A DNA stretch of 64,000 nucleotides. It comes from Prinsepia uniflora (lineage: Eukaryota; Streptophyta; Magnoliopsida; Rosales; Rosaceae). Below are positions 25,961 to 36,612 of the stretch, piece after piece. A model generated the notes under the pieces. The model was not told the DNA's origin, did no database searches, and saw only the letters and a list, made by a program, of their open reading frames with translations. The number at the start of each line of letters is the position of its first letter. The stretch's first letter is position 1. The DNA is taken from NCBI GenBank assembly GCA_032719365.1, contig CM064873.1, forward strand, positions 3,134,501 through 3,198,500, written 5' to 3'. The translations under genes were made by a program, and so were the position numbers.

Positions 25961-26330
25961 ATCGCGTTTGAAAGGTTGTCTTCATAATATCATCCTTCTT
26001 TATTCTTAACTGGTGATATCTAAGCCGAAGATTAATCTTTGAAAATTGTTTGGCCCCTTTCACTAATCAAACAAGTCATCTATCCATGGCACATGATATT
26101 TGTTTTGCAATATCACCGTGATCTACCTATAATTAATACATAATCTCAGACTATCGTTCTTCTTCCTTACAAATAGCGTTGGAGCTCCACAAGGTGATGC
26201 ACTCAGTCGAATGAACCCTATATCCACTAGGTCCTGTAAACGAACCTTCAGTTCCCTTAACTCTTCTCGTGCCATTGGATACGGTGTTTGCGAGATCAGT
26301 TGAGTACTTGGAAAAAGCTCAATGGTAAAC

Positions 26331-27366
26331 TGTAACTACCCGAACTTTCATCGAGGGTAAAATTGAAAAAGTCTGATGGAATTGACCATTTTGCCCCTTG
26401 TTGACTTTTTGGTCAAAGTCAAAAGTTTGACTTTCAATTACTAAGGTCAGCATATTGACTTTTTGATCGAGACGGATTTTGGTGATTTTGAAAATGCCGT
26501 TAGGAAGATCTCGGACCCCCGAGTACGTCGACAGGAGGCATGCCAGAAACGGAGTTCGAATGGTTTTGATTCGAGTCAAGATTACGTATGGGCATTTTGA
26601 TAATTTTGTTTGAAGAGCATTTTGGTAATTCTCTTATGAGATTTTTTTCTTGTTGGTGGTTGAGATTGTGACACATGTCCCTTATCCATATAAAATGTGT
26701 ACACCGACTTGGTGCTTTATGTGTAAATTGTATAATTGTTGTTTTAAGTGTGTGAAGTAATTTGGTGTAACAACCCGAAGTTTCATCGAGGGTAAAATCG
26801 GAAAGTCAGACGGAATTGACCATTTTGCCCATAGTTAACTTTTTGGTCAAAGTCAAAAGATTGACTTTGACTTACTAAGGTCAAAATTTTGACTTTTTTT
26901 ATCGGGATAGTTTTTAGCGATTCCGACAATGCCGTTAGTAAGGTCTCGACTTCCTGATTACGTCGATAGGTGGCATGCCTAGAACGGCGTTTGGATGGAT
27001 TCTTTTTTATCTAAGTTACCTAGGGGTGTTTTGGTAATTTTGCAAGGAGGGGCATTTTGGTAATGTCCTTGGTGAGATTTTTGTTATGGCCAAATAAGGG
27101 AAAGACAAGTTTCCTTATCCTTTTGATCATTGTGCCACTGTCCTTGGGTGATTATGTGTGACTTAATATATGTAAGTTATGAGTGTGTTGTGTATTTTGG
27201 GTGTGGCTCGATCAAAAGTGGAAAACAGGGGAAAATTTGTGTGGGTGATCATGATGAATTTGTGAGGGATTGAAGAAGGGATTATGGGAGTGAAACAGAG
27301 GTGGAGAAAGTGATTGAAAGAGGGATAAATTAGGGGAAGTAAGGATTCAAAGCCGTGAGTGGAAGC
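26331..27366 (+). repeat. Two head-to-tail LTR 5' ends (fragments)
   Basis: TGTAACTACCCGAACTTTCA at 26331 and TGTAACAACCCGAAGTTTCA at 26766 begin related segments. Both continue with GACGGAATTGACCATTTTGCCC-like text and GTCAAAGTCAAAAG. They resemble the start of the LTRs of elements A and B further right but belong to a different subfamily. Neither has a matching 3' end that I can see, so these are truncated LTR pieces. Confidence 0.65.
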
Positions 27367-28173
27367 TGATAGGTCTTCAAATAAGCATTATTTTATATTA
27401 TTTTATACCCTTTATACTTGATTTTTAATATTAAAATAATAAATAATTAGATAAAATAATTTATTTTGTGATATTTCTATTTAAATTAATAAAGTTCGTA
27501 ATTTGGAGCATTTTGGCGAAAGAATCGTCCCGATCGGAATTATAACGAATAAATTACGGACGAATTCGGTTGAATTATATAATTTAATTGTTTTTATTGT
27601 GCAGCCCAAATTAATGCAAGCCCAAATTAATTTTGTAAATTTGATCAGCCCAAAATCATTTCTGCAGCCCAAATGCAAATTTTCCAGCCCAGCACCCGCC
27701 TGGCCCGCTAACCTGCTCGGCCCGTGACCACTGCACCAAAGCCCGCCAATCTGCTCGGCCCGCGTCCCCTGCACACCAGACTTCAGCCCGCAGCAACAGC
27801 CCAGGTTCGCGAGCTCCATCCAGTCCGGCCCGAATCACCAGCTGCTCGGCCCAGCTTTCTACTGTTCTGACCCGCGCAGCCCACTGCACCTACTGCCCAC
27901 TGTGCCAACCAACCCGCACAGTCCAATCCAACCACTGCGCAGCCCACCTGCTCCATCAGCTCATTTCCCTTCTGCTGCTCTGATTTTTCAGCAACCAGCC
28001 CACCTACCCAGCAGCCCGTATAGCCCACTTGCGAAAACTGCTCCCACTTTGTGCAGTTTTTCTTATTTTTCAACCCTAACTCATGCCTAAAATCATCATA
28101 ATTCATCATTTATTTTTGTACTATTTTTGTATTTTATTTTGTAATTTATTTTTAGTTCTTTTTGGCCTCCCTC

Positions 28174-28181
28174 TATAAATA
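28174..28181 (+). promoter_or_regulatory. LTR promoter TATA box of element C inside a short inverted repeat
   Basis: TATAAATA is flanked by GCCTCCCT (28165-28172) and its exact complement AGGGAGGC (28181-28188). Its position about 810 bp into an LTR of about 2.07 kb fits the U3/R border of a retroelement promoter. Confidence 0.7.
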
Positions 28182-28579
28182 GGGAGGCAAATTCATTTGT
28201 AAGGCGTCCCCATTTTGAGTAGTTTTAGTCTTAGTTTAGTTCATGTTTCTCTCTTCTCTTATTTCTTCTTTTTCTATTTTTAGATTTATTTTGGGACCAT
28301 TTTAACTTCTTTTAGATTATTTATTTAATTAGCTTTCTTTTAATTATTGTTCTTAATTTATATAAATTTTTAATTTCATTTCTTCTTTACTTTGTTCTTA
28401 TTATTTTTCTTTGAAATCTCTTAAATACATTTTTATACTTTTCTTAAGAAATACCTAGGCCAATTATTTCCGAAATAATTCTAAATTTAAGTCCGTATTC
28501 TTATATTTTATCCTCCATCTTCATAATGTTCTTGCCGCTGTTCGGTGTTCCTTATGAATAACATTCCATTGTTTTCATC

Positions 28580-28619
28580 CACTTTCGGAATCACAAGCTG
28601 TTATTGGATTCCGAAAGTG
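28580..28619. repeat. Perfect 13-bp inverted repeat, 14-nt loop
   Basis: CACTTTCGGAATC (28580-28592) pairs exactly with GATTCCGAAAGTG (28607-28619). It lies about 400 bp downstream of the element C TATA box and so would be transcribed as a hairpin in the R/U5 part. Confidence 0.9.
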
Positions 28620-28997
28620 TAACTTTCTTCCCTTTACTTAAATTCTTGTTATTGTTTCGGTTTACTTATAATTCAATATATGTGTTGGTATTTTCTTTCT
28701 AACATTTGTAAATGTGAATACAATCTTCATGTGTTTTACTTTTTGAATTTCATCTACTTCATATGTTTTAGTGCTTAACTTTCAATTTAATGCGAAGTAT
28801 TTATGACCGTTGTTCGGTGCACTTAGAATAGGATTGAAGAGATTTAAATGTTTGACACACATTGAAATCAATAACATAAGGTGAATCGTATTATAAGTGT
28901 TTATGACCGATGTTCGGTGCATTTGTAATATTGAAAAACGTATGCATGTATTTGAGATGATTAAGGTAGGATTTCGTGATTGGTTCAATATGAGCAT

Positions 28998-30336
28998 TGA
29001 CAGGACCCGTCCCAATCCCACTGGGACCACCCGGGGATGTGCCCCGCTCCCGTCTGACAATGACTCTAAACATACCAAAATTACCCTTAAATAAAAACCG
29101 AAGACTTACATAGATAGATAACGTACAACCATAGTGTTTAAAGTGATACTGTCAGACAAGGGAAAGTAAAATACAACATGTGAGCACAATAGTCAGAGTA
29201 CATTTATTCGGTGCTCAACCTACCCACAAGTGGGTGTACAGGTGCACAGCTAGGCAAACTAAACCTCTGCCTTCTCCTCCGGGTCCTCTTCCTCTATTTC
29301 CGTGTCAGGGTCTGGAGGGGTTAGTAAAACAAGGGTGAGTGGGCCAAAAATAACAGTTTAGAAATCAATTTAATAATAAAATAATCATAAGGTTTTACCC
29401 CTCCGTTTTCCAAATCTTGCATGCAGTGAAAATATAATATTATAATGAGATCATAACAAATAAACCACAATAATAATCGAAAGGTGAAACTAACATATCA
29501 GTGCACTGTAAAACCCAACCCAAATGATGTCACGGTTCTAAGGCTACGCGTTGCCACTCAGGGTCTCACACCCGAGACTCTCTAGGTACATCAGCTCCCG
29601 GTATCCCGGTCACTGCCCAAGGTATATAAACATGCCTTCCTGAGAGTAAGCAGCCCAACGGGGGTCAACTCCACTCAGTCAGAGCCCCGTGACTACTCCA
29701 GGGTCCGCCCAGGCCAACGACCCTCCCTGGAGGAGACAATATACACAGATAGGAAAGTACAGTACAATAACAGTATAGTTTACCCTATGTCCCCCGGACA
29801 TCCCAAACAAAATCCACATATAATCCAGACGGGTCTCATGCCCAAAACATTGTAATAGCATATATAAACAGTTCATATAAGACTCATCGAAATCATAAGT
29901 GGAAATAGTAAAACAGTTTATGCATGCAAGCCTTTTATAAATCAAACAGCCCACTCACACTCGGTCCGTACTGCTCAACGATCTCTAAAAACCTGTATTA
30001 TTATTCCTGAGGGTTACTTAAGGACCCTATAACATCAATACCAAGACCCTAGAATAGATCCGCCTCAAAATCGCATCCCGGACACTATTCTCGGTGCTTC
30101 AAACCCCATTTTGACTAACATAACGATCTCTGATCGACACGAAACCACCTCCATTGGATCCGTATCGTCGAAACCTTGAAAATGGTACCGGCCCCACCAA
30201 AATCACTGTTCACACGCGCCCCCACGCGCCTGGTCAACGCGTGGGTCAACGCTGCTACAGTACCGCTGACGTCAGCAGTGACGTCATGCTGACGTCAGCA
30301 TGACGTCATCACTGACACTTGTCAGGTGACACGTGG
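28998..30336 (-). repeat. Element A 3' LTR, distal part
   Basis: Matches 59756-61079 of the 5' LTR closely from TGACAGGACCCGTCCCAATC onward, to GTGACACGTGG. It is then cut by the first LTR of element B at 30337. It contains four TGACGTCA palindromes at 30267-30308. Confidence 0.92.
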
Positions 30337-32295
30337 TGTAACGACCCGTCCCGAATATCGGGATTTAATAATATTTTATTGTGATTTACTAATCTGGGAT
30401 TAGTTGGGCGATTTCGGACGAATTGTGCAAAATGACAGTTTTGCCCCTGGGTGTGGGCAAAACGTTGACTTTTAATTCGGATGGTCAAATGGACTTTGAC
30501 CGATGACCGTGACGTAGTTCGGGACGTCACGAGTTCATAGACAGGTGGCACGTTCGATTCCGACGTTCGTGGTGAAAGTTATGATGTACGGAAGTTCAAG
30601 GGCGTTTTCGTAATTTGGACGAAATAGGGGCAAATGTTGACTTTTTGACCGGGATGTCCGATGGCCGAGGGCCAAGGACCGTTACGTAGGTTTCGTCGAT
30701 GCGAATCCAACGACAGGCGGCACGCCGAAATCGGAGATTCGACGACGAAGTTATGGGTCACGGAAGTTTGGTTTCGTTATGCACGCATTACGAGGCGTGG
30801 ACACGTGGCGTTTTCTGATTGGCCTGGGATTCTGAGTGGGACACGTGGACCACTAACCTTTAATTATGGACTCAGATCTGGATTGGTGGGATTGGATTAA
30901 AATATTTGGAATTAAATAACTAAAGAATTCTCACTTTGATCAACTTTTGATCTGGGCCTTTCATCTGGTCTGTGCCTTCAATCCAGGCCATCCATCTCCT
31001 CCCTCCCCATCTGGACAAATTTATCTCCTCTGTTTTATAATTCAACCGATACCCCATTTGCTTCTTCCACATACAGCACACATATTCCTCATCTCATCAT
31101 CTCTGCTGTGCGTGCACAACCTTGGGAGTGACTGAGGAAGTATGAGAGACGGTGGGAGGCGGCAGGACGACGGCGGGAGCCGGCGGAGATGACGGCGGAA
31201 GGAAGAACAGGGGAGGCCGAAAAACTCAAAATTGGGAATGTCGTTGTAGACTGTTTTTGATCGTGCTGATGGGTGGTGGAGGTTCCTGTGATCAGTCCAG
31301 GCGTTTTGGGTGGCCACGGTGGTGACCACGACGGCGATGTGGGCCTAAACCCGCGAGTTCGTCCTCGGGCCTAAAATGGCAGCTTGGGATTTTCGACGTT
31401 TTAGTCGATCTAGTAAACGGGATGATGACTCAGAGGATGAGACGAGTCTATAGGGACCGTTTTCATTGAGAATGGTGGTCGGAGCTGAGAGTAGTCGACG
31501 GTGAAGGTTGGCCGTGAACTTCTCGATTGGGGAGGTGAGGATCTTGACGTTGTTCATTGTTTTTGTTTCCACAGAACTCCTAATTTAACCCAGACGATCA
31601 TGTAGGTGAAAACCCCGTCCAAAATGATCCAGTATCGACGGAGAACCGATCGGGTTGGCCCGCGGGTCACGGCGACCCGTTTACCAGTCGTTCGGGTTGA
31701 ACGACGGTGAACAGTACCCAGCGCGTGGGTTTCACGCGCAGGGAGTTCAACCGGCGTGTGGGGGAGCGTGTGAGGTAATTTTGGGAAACTTCCAACATGA
31801 CTTTTGTCCTATACAATGTAACGAACATTTTAGCGTTGGTTTCGTGTCGATCGGATCCCGTTTCGTTATTGTTCGGGATGTCCGAAAGTTTTAAATCCAG
31901 TTTAAAAATACTTAAAAATTCGGGAAAATTACGGGACTTGAATAGGATGTTAATGATGAGGTTAGTGATCCTCTAAATTGATTTGAACAGGATTGGGAGT
32001 CCCGGTGATAGTGATGTGGCCCGGGAAGGCCTATGGCACGTGTATCGAGGCGCTCGGTTAAACGGTCTGTGAGTGGACATTGGTTTTATAAATTCGATGC
32101 ATGCATAACTGTTTTATGATTGTTATAGTTATGATTAAATGATTTAATTTGGATATCGGTGAATTTAAATGATTTCACGCATTTCGAGGCGATTTACGTG
32201 TTCGCACGTAAATCGAGGTTTTCTGGATTTTCACCGATTTCCATAAATGTGGTTGAATATGATTTCATGAAACGGTTACGAACTTGAATAAAGTA

Positions 32296-32410
32296 AAATC
32301 GGGCCGGGGGCCCAGTTGAACTATGAAATCGGGCCAGGGGCCCAGTTAACTTGTGAATCGGACCAGGGGCCCAGTTAACTTATGAAATCGGGCCAGGGGC
32401 CCAATTGATT
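32296..32410. repeat. Palindromic minisatellite in LTR 1 of element B, 4 copies
   Basis: A unit of about 27-30 bp with core CGGGCCAGGGGCCCAGTT is repeated four times. The core GGGCC-N2/3-GGGCCC is nearly self-complementary. The same array is at 41737-41851 and 48456-48570, and longer versions lie in the two solo LTRs. Confidence 0.9.
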
Positions 32411-32865
32411 TCTACATGTGATTGCAGGTCGGGGACCCTAAAATGGAATTGAATAAATGTTTTATGGTTTACATTTTATATATGTTCACATGCTGGAATC
32501 AATAATTGGTTTTGATGATATTTCGGTTATGGCACGTTTCACGGTATTTGGGCATGAGACCCGTTTGATGAAACGTAACGAATGGTTCGGATTTTATCTA
32601 TGTATACCTATATGTTTTGCATGTGGATATCTATAAAATGTATTTGGTACTGCACTGTATAGATCCTTCCATATTATATTGTCTCCTCCGGATGAGGTAC
32701 CCCGGAGAGGTCACGGACGTCTAATACGTCCAGCGTCTATGACGCTAAGCATCGGGGATGCTGTACCTGAACGGGGTTCGGGGATTGAACTCGGAAATTG
32801 AGACCCGAGTGGCACGCGTAGCCTTGTGATTGTGACCTTATTGACGTCAGGGACGTCAGACATCA

Positions 32866-35800
32866 TGACAGGACCCATCCCAATCCCCCCGGGATTACCG
32901 TGGAATGTGCCCTGCTCCCGTCCAACGAGGGGTGTCGGACCAGGGATAACCAAGAGTCACTGCCCAAACGGGGCATCCAGAGTGCGCAAGGATCGATGGA
33001 GGAGGTGTGCAATGTCCCAGTCCCTGCTGCAACCGCATCCGTGATCAACCTGAAGGGCATTAAAACCAAAAGCTGTGAGTGGACAAAACCAATAAGTTCA
33101 TCAAATACATTTATAAGACATTTATGCCCTCCAATAAAAACGTATGCATGCCACCAAAACCAGTAACCAAAACGTTTGCTCAACCGAGCCATTAGGGCCT
33201 TAGCCCAAAAACCGTTAACCAAAAACCAAGTGTGGGAACTCAGCCCAAAACCGTGGAATACCACCACCATGCATATACGACCATGTGGGTCACCACCCAC
33301 TACCATAAATGAACATTAATTCATTAAAATCACACAATCATAAATCCACCCGGAAAGCCATTTCATTAATTCGTATTTTACCATTACCATCACCAGCATC
33401 CCTGATGCTAGACGTCCCTGACGTCATGTCTCACGGTTTCATAAGCTACGCGTGCTGCCCGGGGGTCTCTCCGGGTCCATATATCTGACATCCCTGATGT
33501 CTGACGTCCCTGACGTCAATCATAGCAATCCTGCTCCTGAGTCATCATACGGTCCGGCTGCTCCGTATAATGACCCCTCGCAGGCAATGCACCGTGACTT
33601 CCCCAGTGTCCCAGACATCTGGAGGAGACCATCATATATCCTTGTATCCAGATGGTATATGGAAAACAGTTTTATTAAATCCTTTTATCACATCATTACA
33701 ATGGGCCCTACCCGAAATTTCCATAAAACCACGTAATCCCCTTTAGGGTCCCTGACCCAAAATCACAATTATTAAATATAGGGTCCCTGACCCAAAATCA
33801 CTTTTATAATCCAACTGGGCCTCATGCCCGATTTTATGGACCACTGGGCCCACGGCCCGATTTGTAAACCAACTGGGCCCGCAGCCCGACTTATAAACCC
33901 ACTGGGCCCACGGCCCGAATTCGTAAATCAACTGGGCCCCTGGCCCGATAATATAACTCAAATGGGTCTCAGCCCGATTTCATACCAACTGGGCCCCTGG
34001 CCCGATTTCATTAACCAACTGGGCCCCCGGCCCGATTCTCAAATGGACTCCAAGTCCGAAATTTCCAAAACAAGTGGGCCTCAAGCCCGAGTTCATATTT
34101 CCAATTTCAAAACCATTTCATCATATTATTTATTTAACCACAAGCACACAAAACCGCAAATAAACCGTTAATCCCGATATACGTGAAATACGGAAAACAC
34201 CTCGAAATACGTGCAATATATCCAAAATCAATGCTCACAAATACCATCATAGAAATCATGTATATAAACCATATAACACATTTAAGCATGCATAGGATTT
34301 ATAAAACCAAAGTCCACTCACAGACCGTTTTAACCGTGTGCCTCGATATGCGTGCCACCGGCCCTCCCGGGCCACACAACTATCACCGGGACTCCCAATC
34401 CTGTCCAAGTCACATTAGAGGGTCACTAACCTCAACATTAACATCCTATCAAAGTCCCGTAATTTTCCCGAATTTTTACTTATTTTTAAACTTAATTTAA
34501 AACCTTCGGACATCCCGAACAATATCGAGACGGTGTCCGATCGACACGAAACCAATTCCAAAATGTCCGTTACATTAAATAGGACAAAAGTCATGTTGAC
34601 CTCACCTCGAGATTCGCGCCCACGCGCCGTCACGCGCCGCCGTGAGTGGCTGCGCGTGAAACCCACGCGCCTGCTACAGTGTCACCATCTAACCCGTATG
34701 TCTGGTAAACGGGTCCAGTTTGCCCGCGATACGACCCGGTTCCAATCCTATCAATTCAGCCTTAATTACAACAATTGATCATTCCATTAGCTTCGTTTTA
34801 AGTTTAATTTAAGTTCTGTAACATTGATTACACAATTCATTACCTACAATTCCACGATTCGATGATGAACACCAAGAACACCCGTCCATTGTTCATCCTT
34901 CGAACCCCATCCATTTCGATCGATATCCTGAAATTGATTCAACCAGAAGCTTCCATGGACTCTGTAGATCATTTCCCCCAACACAATTGCTTCAATCCAG
35001 TGTTCAATCGTCACGACACAAACTCGAGCACCGTCACTGTTCATCAATGGAGGTCCATCGATCTCGATCGGTTTCCTTCAATTGATGAACCCAGAAGCAT
35101 CGTGGGATCATGAGGAGTCATTTCCCCACAACAATTGAGTCAATCACAGCCCCAAACTCCACGACTCAGCCTCGATTTCTTCCTCTGTCACCAAGCTCGA
35201 TCAGAGCCAAAACGGCACCATTCCTTCTCGTTTTTGATGTGGATCGACTCGTCACAACCTCAGGAAGATGTTTGTAACCTCCAATTCGATCATCACAGCC
35301 CAATTCCTTCAATTTGATTTTCCCTCCCAAAACTTAATTTTTCGAATTCTCAGTTCTTCCTCACCGTCAATCTCTCGTGTTTACCCAGTTGAAATCACTC
35401 TCAAATTGCTCACAAATTCACACTCTCAGGTTCAGCAATGGGAGAGGAATTGGTTGGGAGAGTATTGGATTTGGTTGTACACGGTTAAGGAAAATATGGA
35501 GATTAATGGAAATAAAAGATTAATTAATTAATTAAAAATTAATTAAACATCATGATGAGGTCTCCCCCAAAAACATGGATTCTGATTTCAAGGGATGAGT
35601 GACACTTGTCACTCATCCAGGTGTGTAGGGTCAACGGTCACTATTCATTATTATATTATTATTTTAATCCCGGCCTCGGTTCGTTAGTTCGTTTCCTTGA
35701 CCATAACGTCGTCGTCGGATCTCCGATTTCGGCATGCCGCCTGTCGTTGGATTCGTATCGACGATACCTACGTAACGGTCCTTGGCCCTCGCCCATCGGA

Positions 35801-36126
35801 CCTCCCGATCAAAAAGTCAACATTTGGCCCCTAATAAGCCAAATTACCAAAATACCCCTCAACTTCCGAACACCATAACTTTCTCTACGAATGTCGGAAT
35901 CGAACGTGCCACCTGTCTATGAACTCGTGACGTCCCGAACTACGTCACGGTCATCGGTCAAAGTCCATTTGACCGCCCGAACAAAAAGTCAACATTTTGC
36001 CCACGACCAGGGGCAAAACAGTCATTTTGCACATTTTGTCCGATTCCGCCCTACTAACCACCGTTCAACCTTGCTAATCAAGATTAGTCATTAAACTAAT
36101 CCCAGAATTCGGGACGGGTCGTTACA
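32866..36126 (-). mobile_element. Solo LTR inserted in LTR 1 of element B
   Basis: A single LTR of 3261 bp in minus orientation (plus-strand ends TGACAGGACCCATCCC and GGACGGGTCGTTACA). It is flanked by the 5-bp duplication CATCA (32861-32865 and 36127-36131). LTR 2 and LTR 3 of B have the uninterrupted site (AGACATCAGGGATGTC). The sequence is related to the B LTRs but is a separate subfamily. There is no internal region, so it arose by LTR-LTR recombination. Confidence 0.93.
33807..34100. repeat. Palindromic minisatellite in the solo LTR, about 10 units
   Basis: Units such as AACTGGGCCCACGGCCCGA recur about ten times with a period near 27-30 bp. Each is an imperfect inverted repeat (GGGCC paired with GGCCC). 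It is homologous to the 4-copy array in the element B LTRs. Confidence 0.9.
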
Positions 36127-36612
36127 CATCAGGGATGTCGGATTGGAGTGTATAGTGCAGTGGCTAAAATAATGGTTATGGTTTATATTATATGCCTTAT
36201 GGTTCATATTACTGGATTTATGAAATAACTCTTGGATTTACTTTTGGAAATTGAAACTATGCTTTGGTTTCCGGGCTAAGGCCCTAATGGTTATTTCTAA
36301 ATAAATATGGGATTATTGGTTTTGGTGCATGCATATGATTTTACTGAGGGGCATAAATGTCTTATAAATGTTTTAAACAGACTTGTTTATTTTCGTCCAC
36401 TCACAGCTTTTGTTTTCAATGCCCTTCAGGTTGATTCCGGATACGATTGCAGCAGAGACTTGAGCATCGCACACTTCCTCCATCGATCCTTACGCACTCT
36501 GGAAGCCCGTTTGGGCAATGGCAATCGGTTATCCCTTGTCTGACGCCTCTTGTCAGACGGGAGCACGTCACATTCCATGGTAATCCTGGGGGGATTGGGA
36601 TGGGTCGTGTCA

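Larger units (their letters stand above)
25040..26330 (-). mobile_element. Decayed Ty3/gypsy pol remnant (RT and RNase H)
   Basis: Minus-strand RT pieces are readable. Around 26063-25872 an open stretch has INLRLRYHQLRI and RYGHYEFLVMPFGLTNAP, typical of Ty3/gypsy RT. Further along (about 25440-25060) RNase H text such as VIAYVSRQLRPYE remains between stops. There are two internal tandem duplications: 75 bp (25811-25960) and 109 bp (25223-25440). The upstream side is cut at 26331 by an LTR-like sequence in the opposite orientation. Far too broken to be active. Confidence 0.85.
27367..28997 (+). mobile_element. Element C, left LTR, 5' part (interrupted)
   Basis: Starts TGATAGGTC and matches the sequence beginning at 63064 (right LTR), for example TTTATATTATTTTATACCCT and CGTCCCGATCGGAATTATAA. 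It is cut at 28997 by element A with target duplication AGCAT (28993-28997) and resumes at 62295. It contains a 470-bp segment rich in CAGCCCA-type words (about 27605-28080), a TATA box at 28174-28181 and an inverted repeat at 28580-28619. Short open frames on both strands here are not genes. Confidence 0.85.
30337..36612 (+). mobile_element. Element B, LTR 1 (interrupted by a solo LTR)
   Basis: Starts TGTAACGACCCGTCCCGAAT and ends GGGATGGGTCGTGTCA. After removing the solo LTR (32866-36126) and its duplicated CATCA it is about 3010 bp, the same as LTR 2 and LTR 3 (3007 bp each). It is clearly more diverged from those two than they are from each other. It contains the four-copy GGGCC..GGGCCC minisatellite at 32296-32410. 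Confidence 0.9.

Noticed and set aside
32841..33520. Repeated GACGTCAGGGACGTC-type words as a possible CRISPR or regulatory array
   Set aside because: Spacing is irregular and the words are LTR sequence on both sides of an insertion; CRISPR arrays do not occur in plant nuclear DNA.
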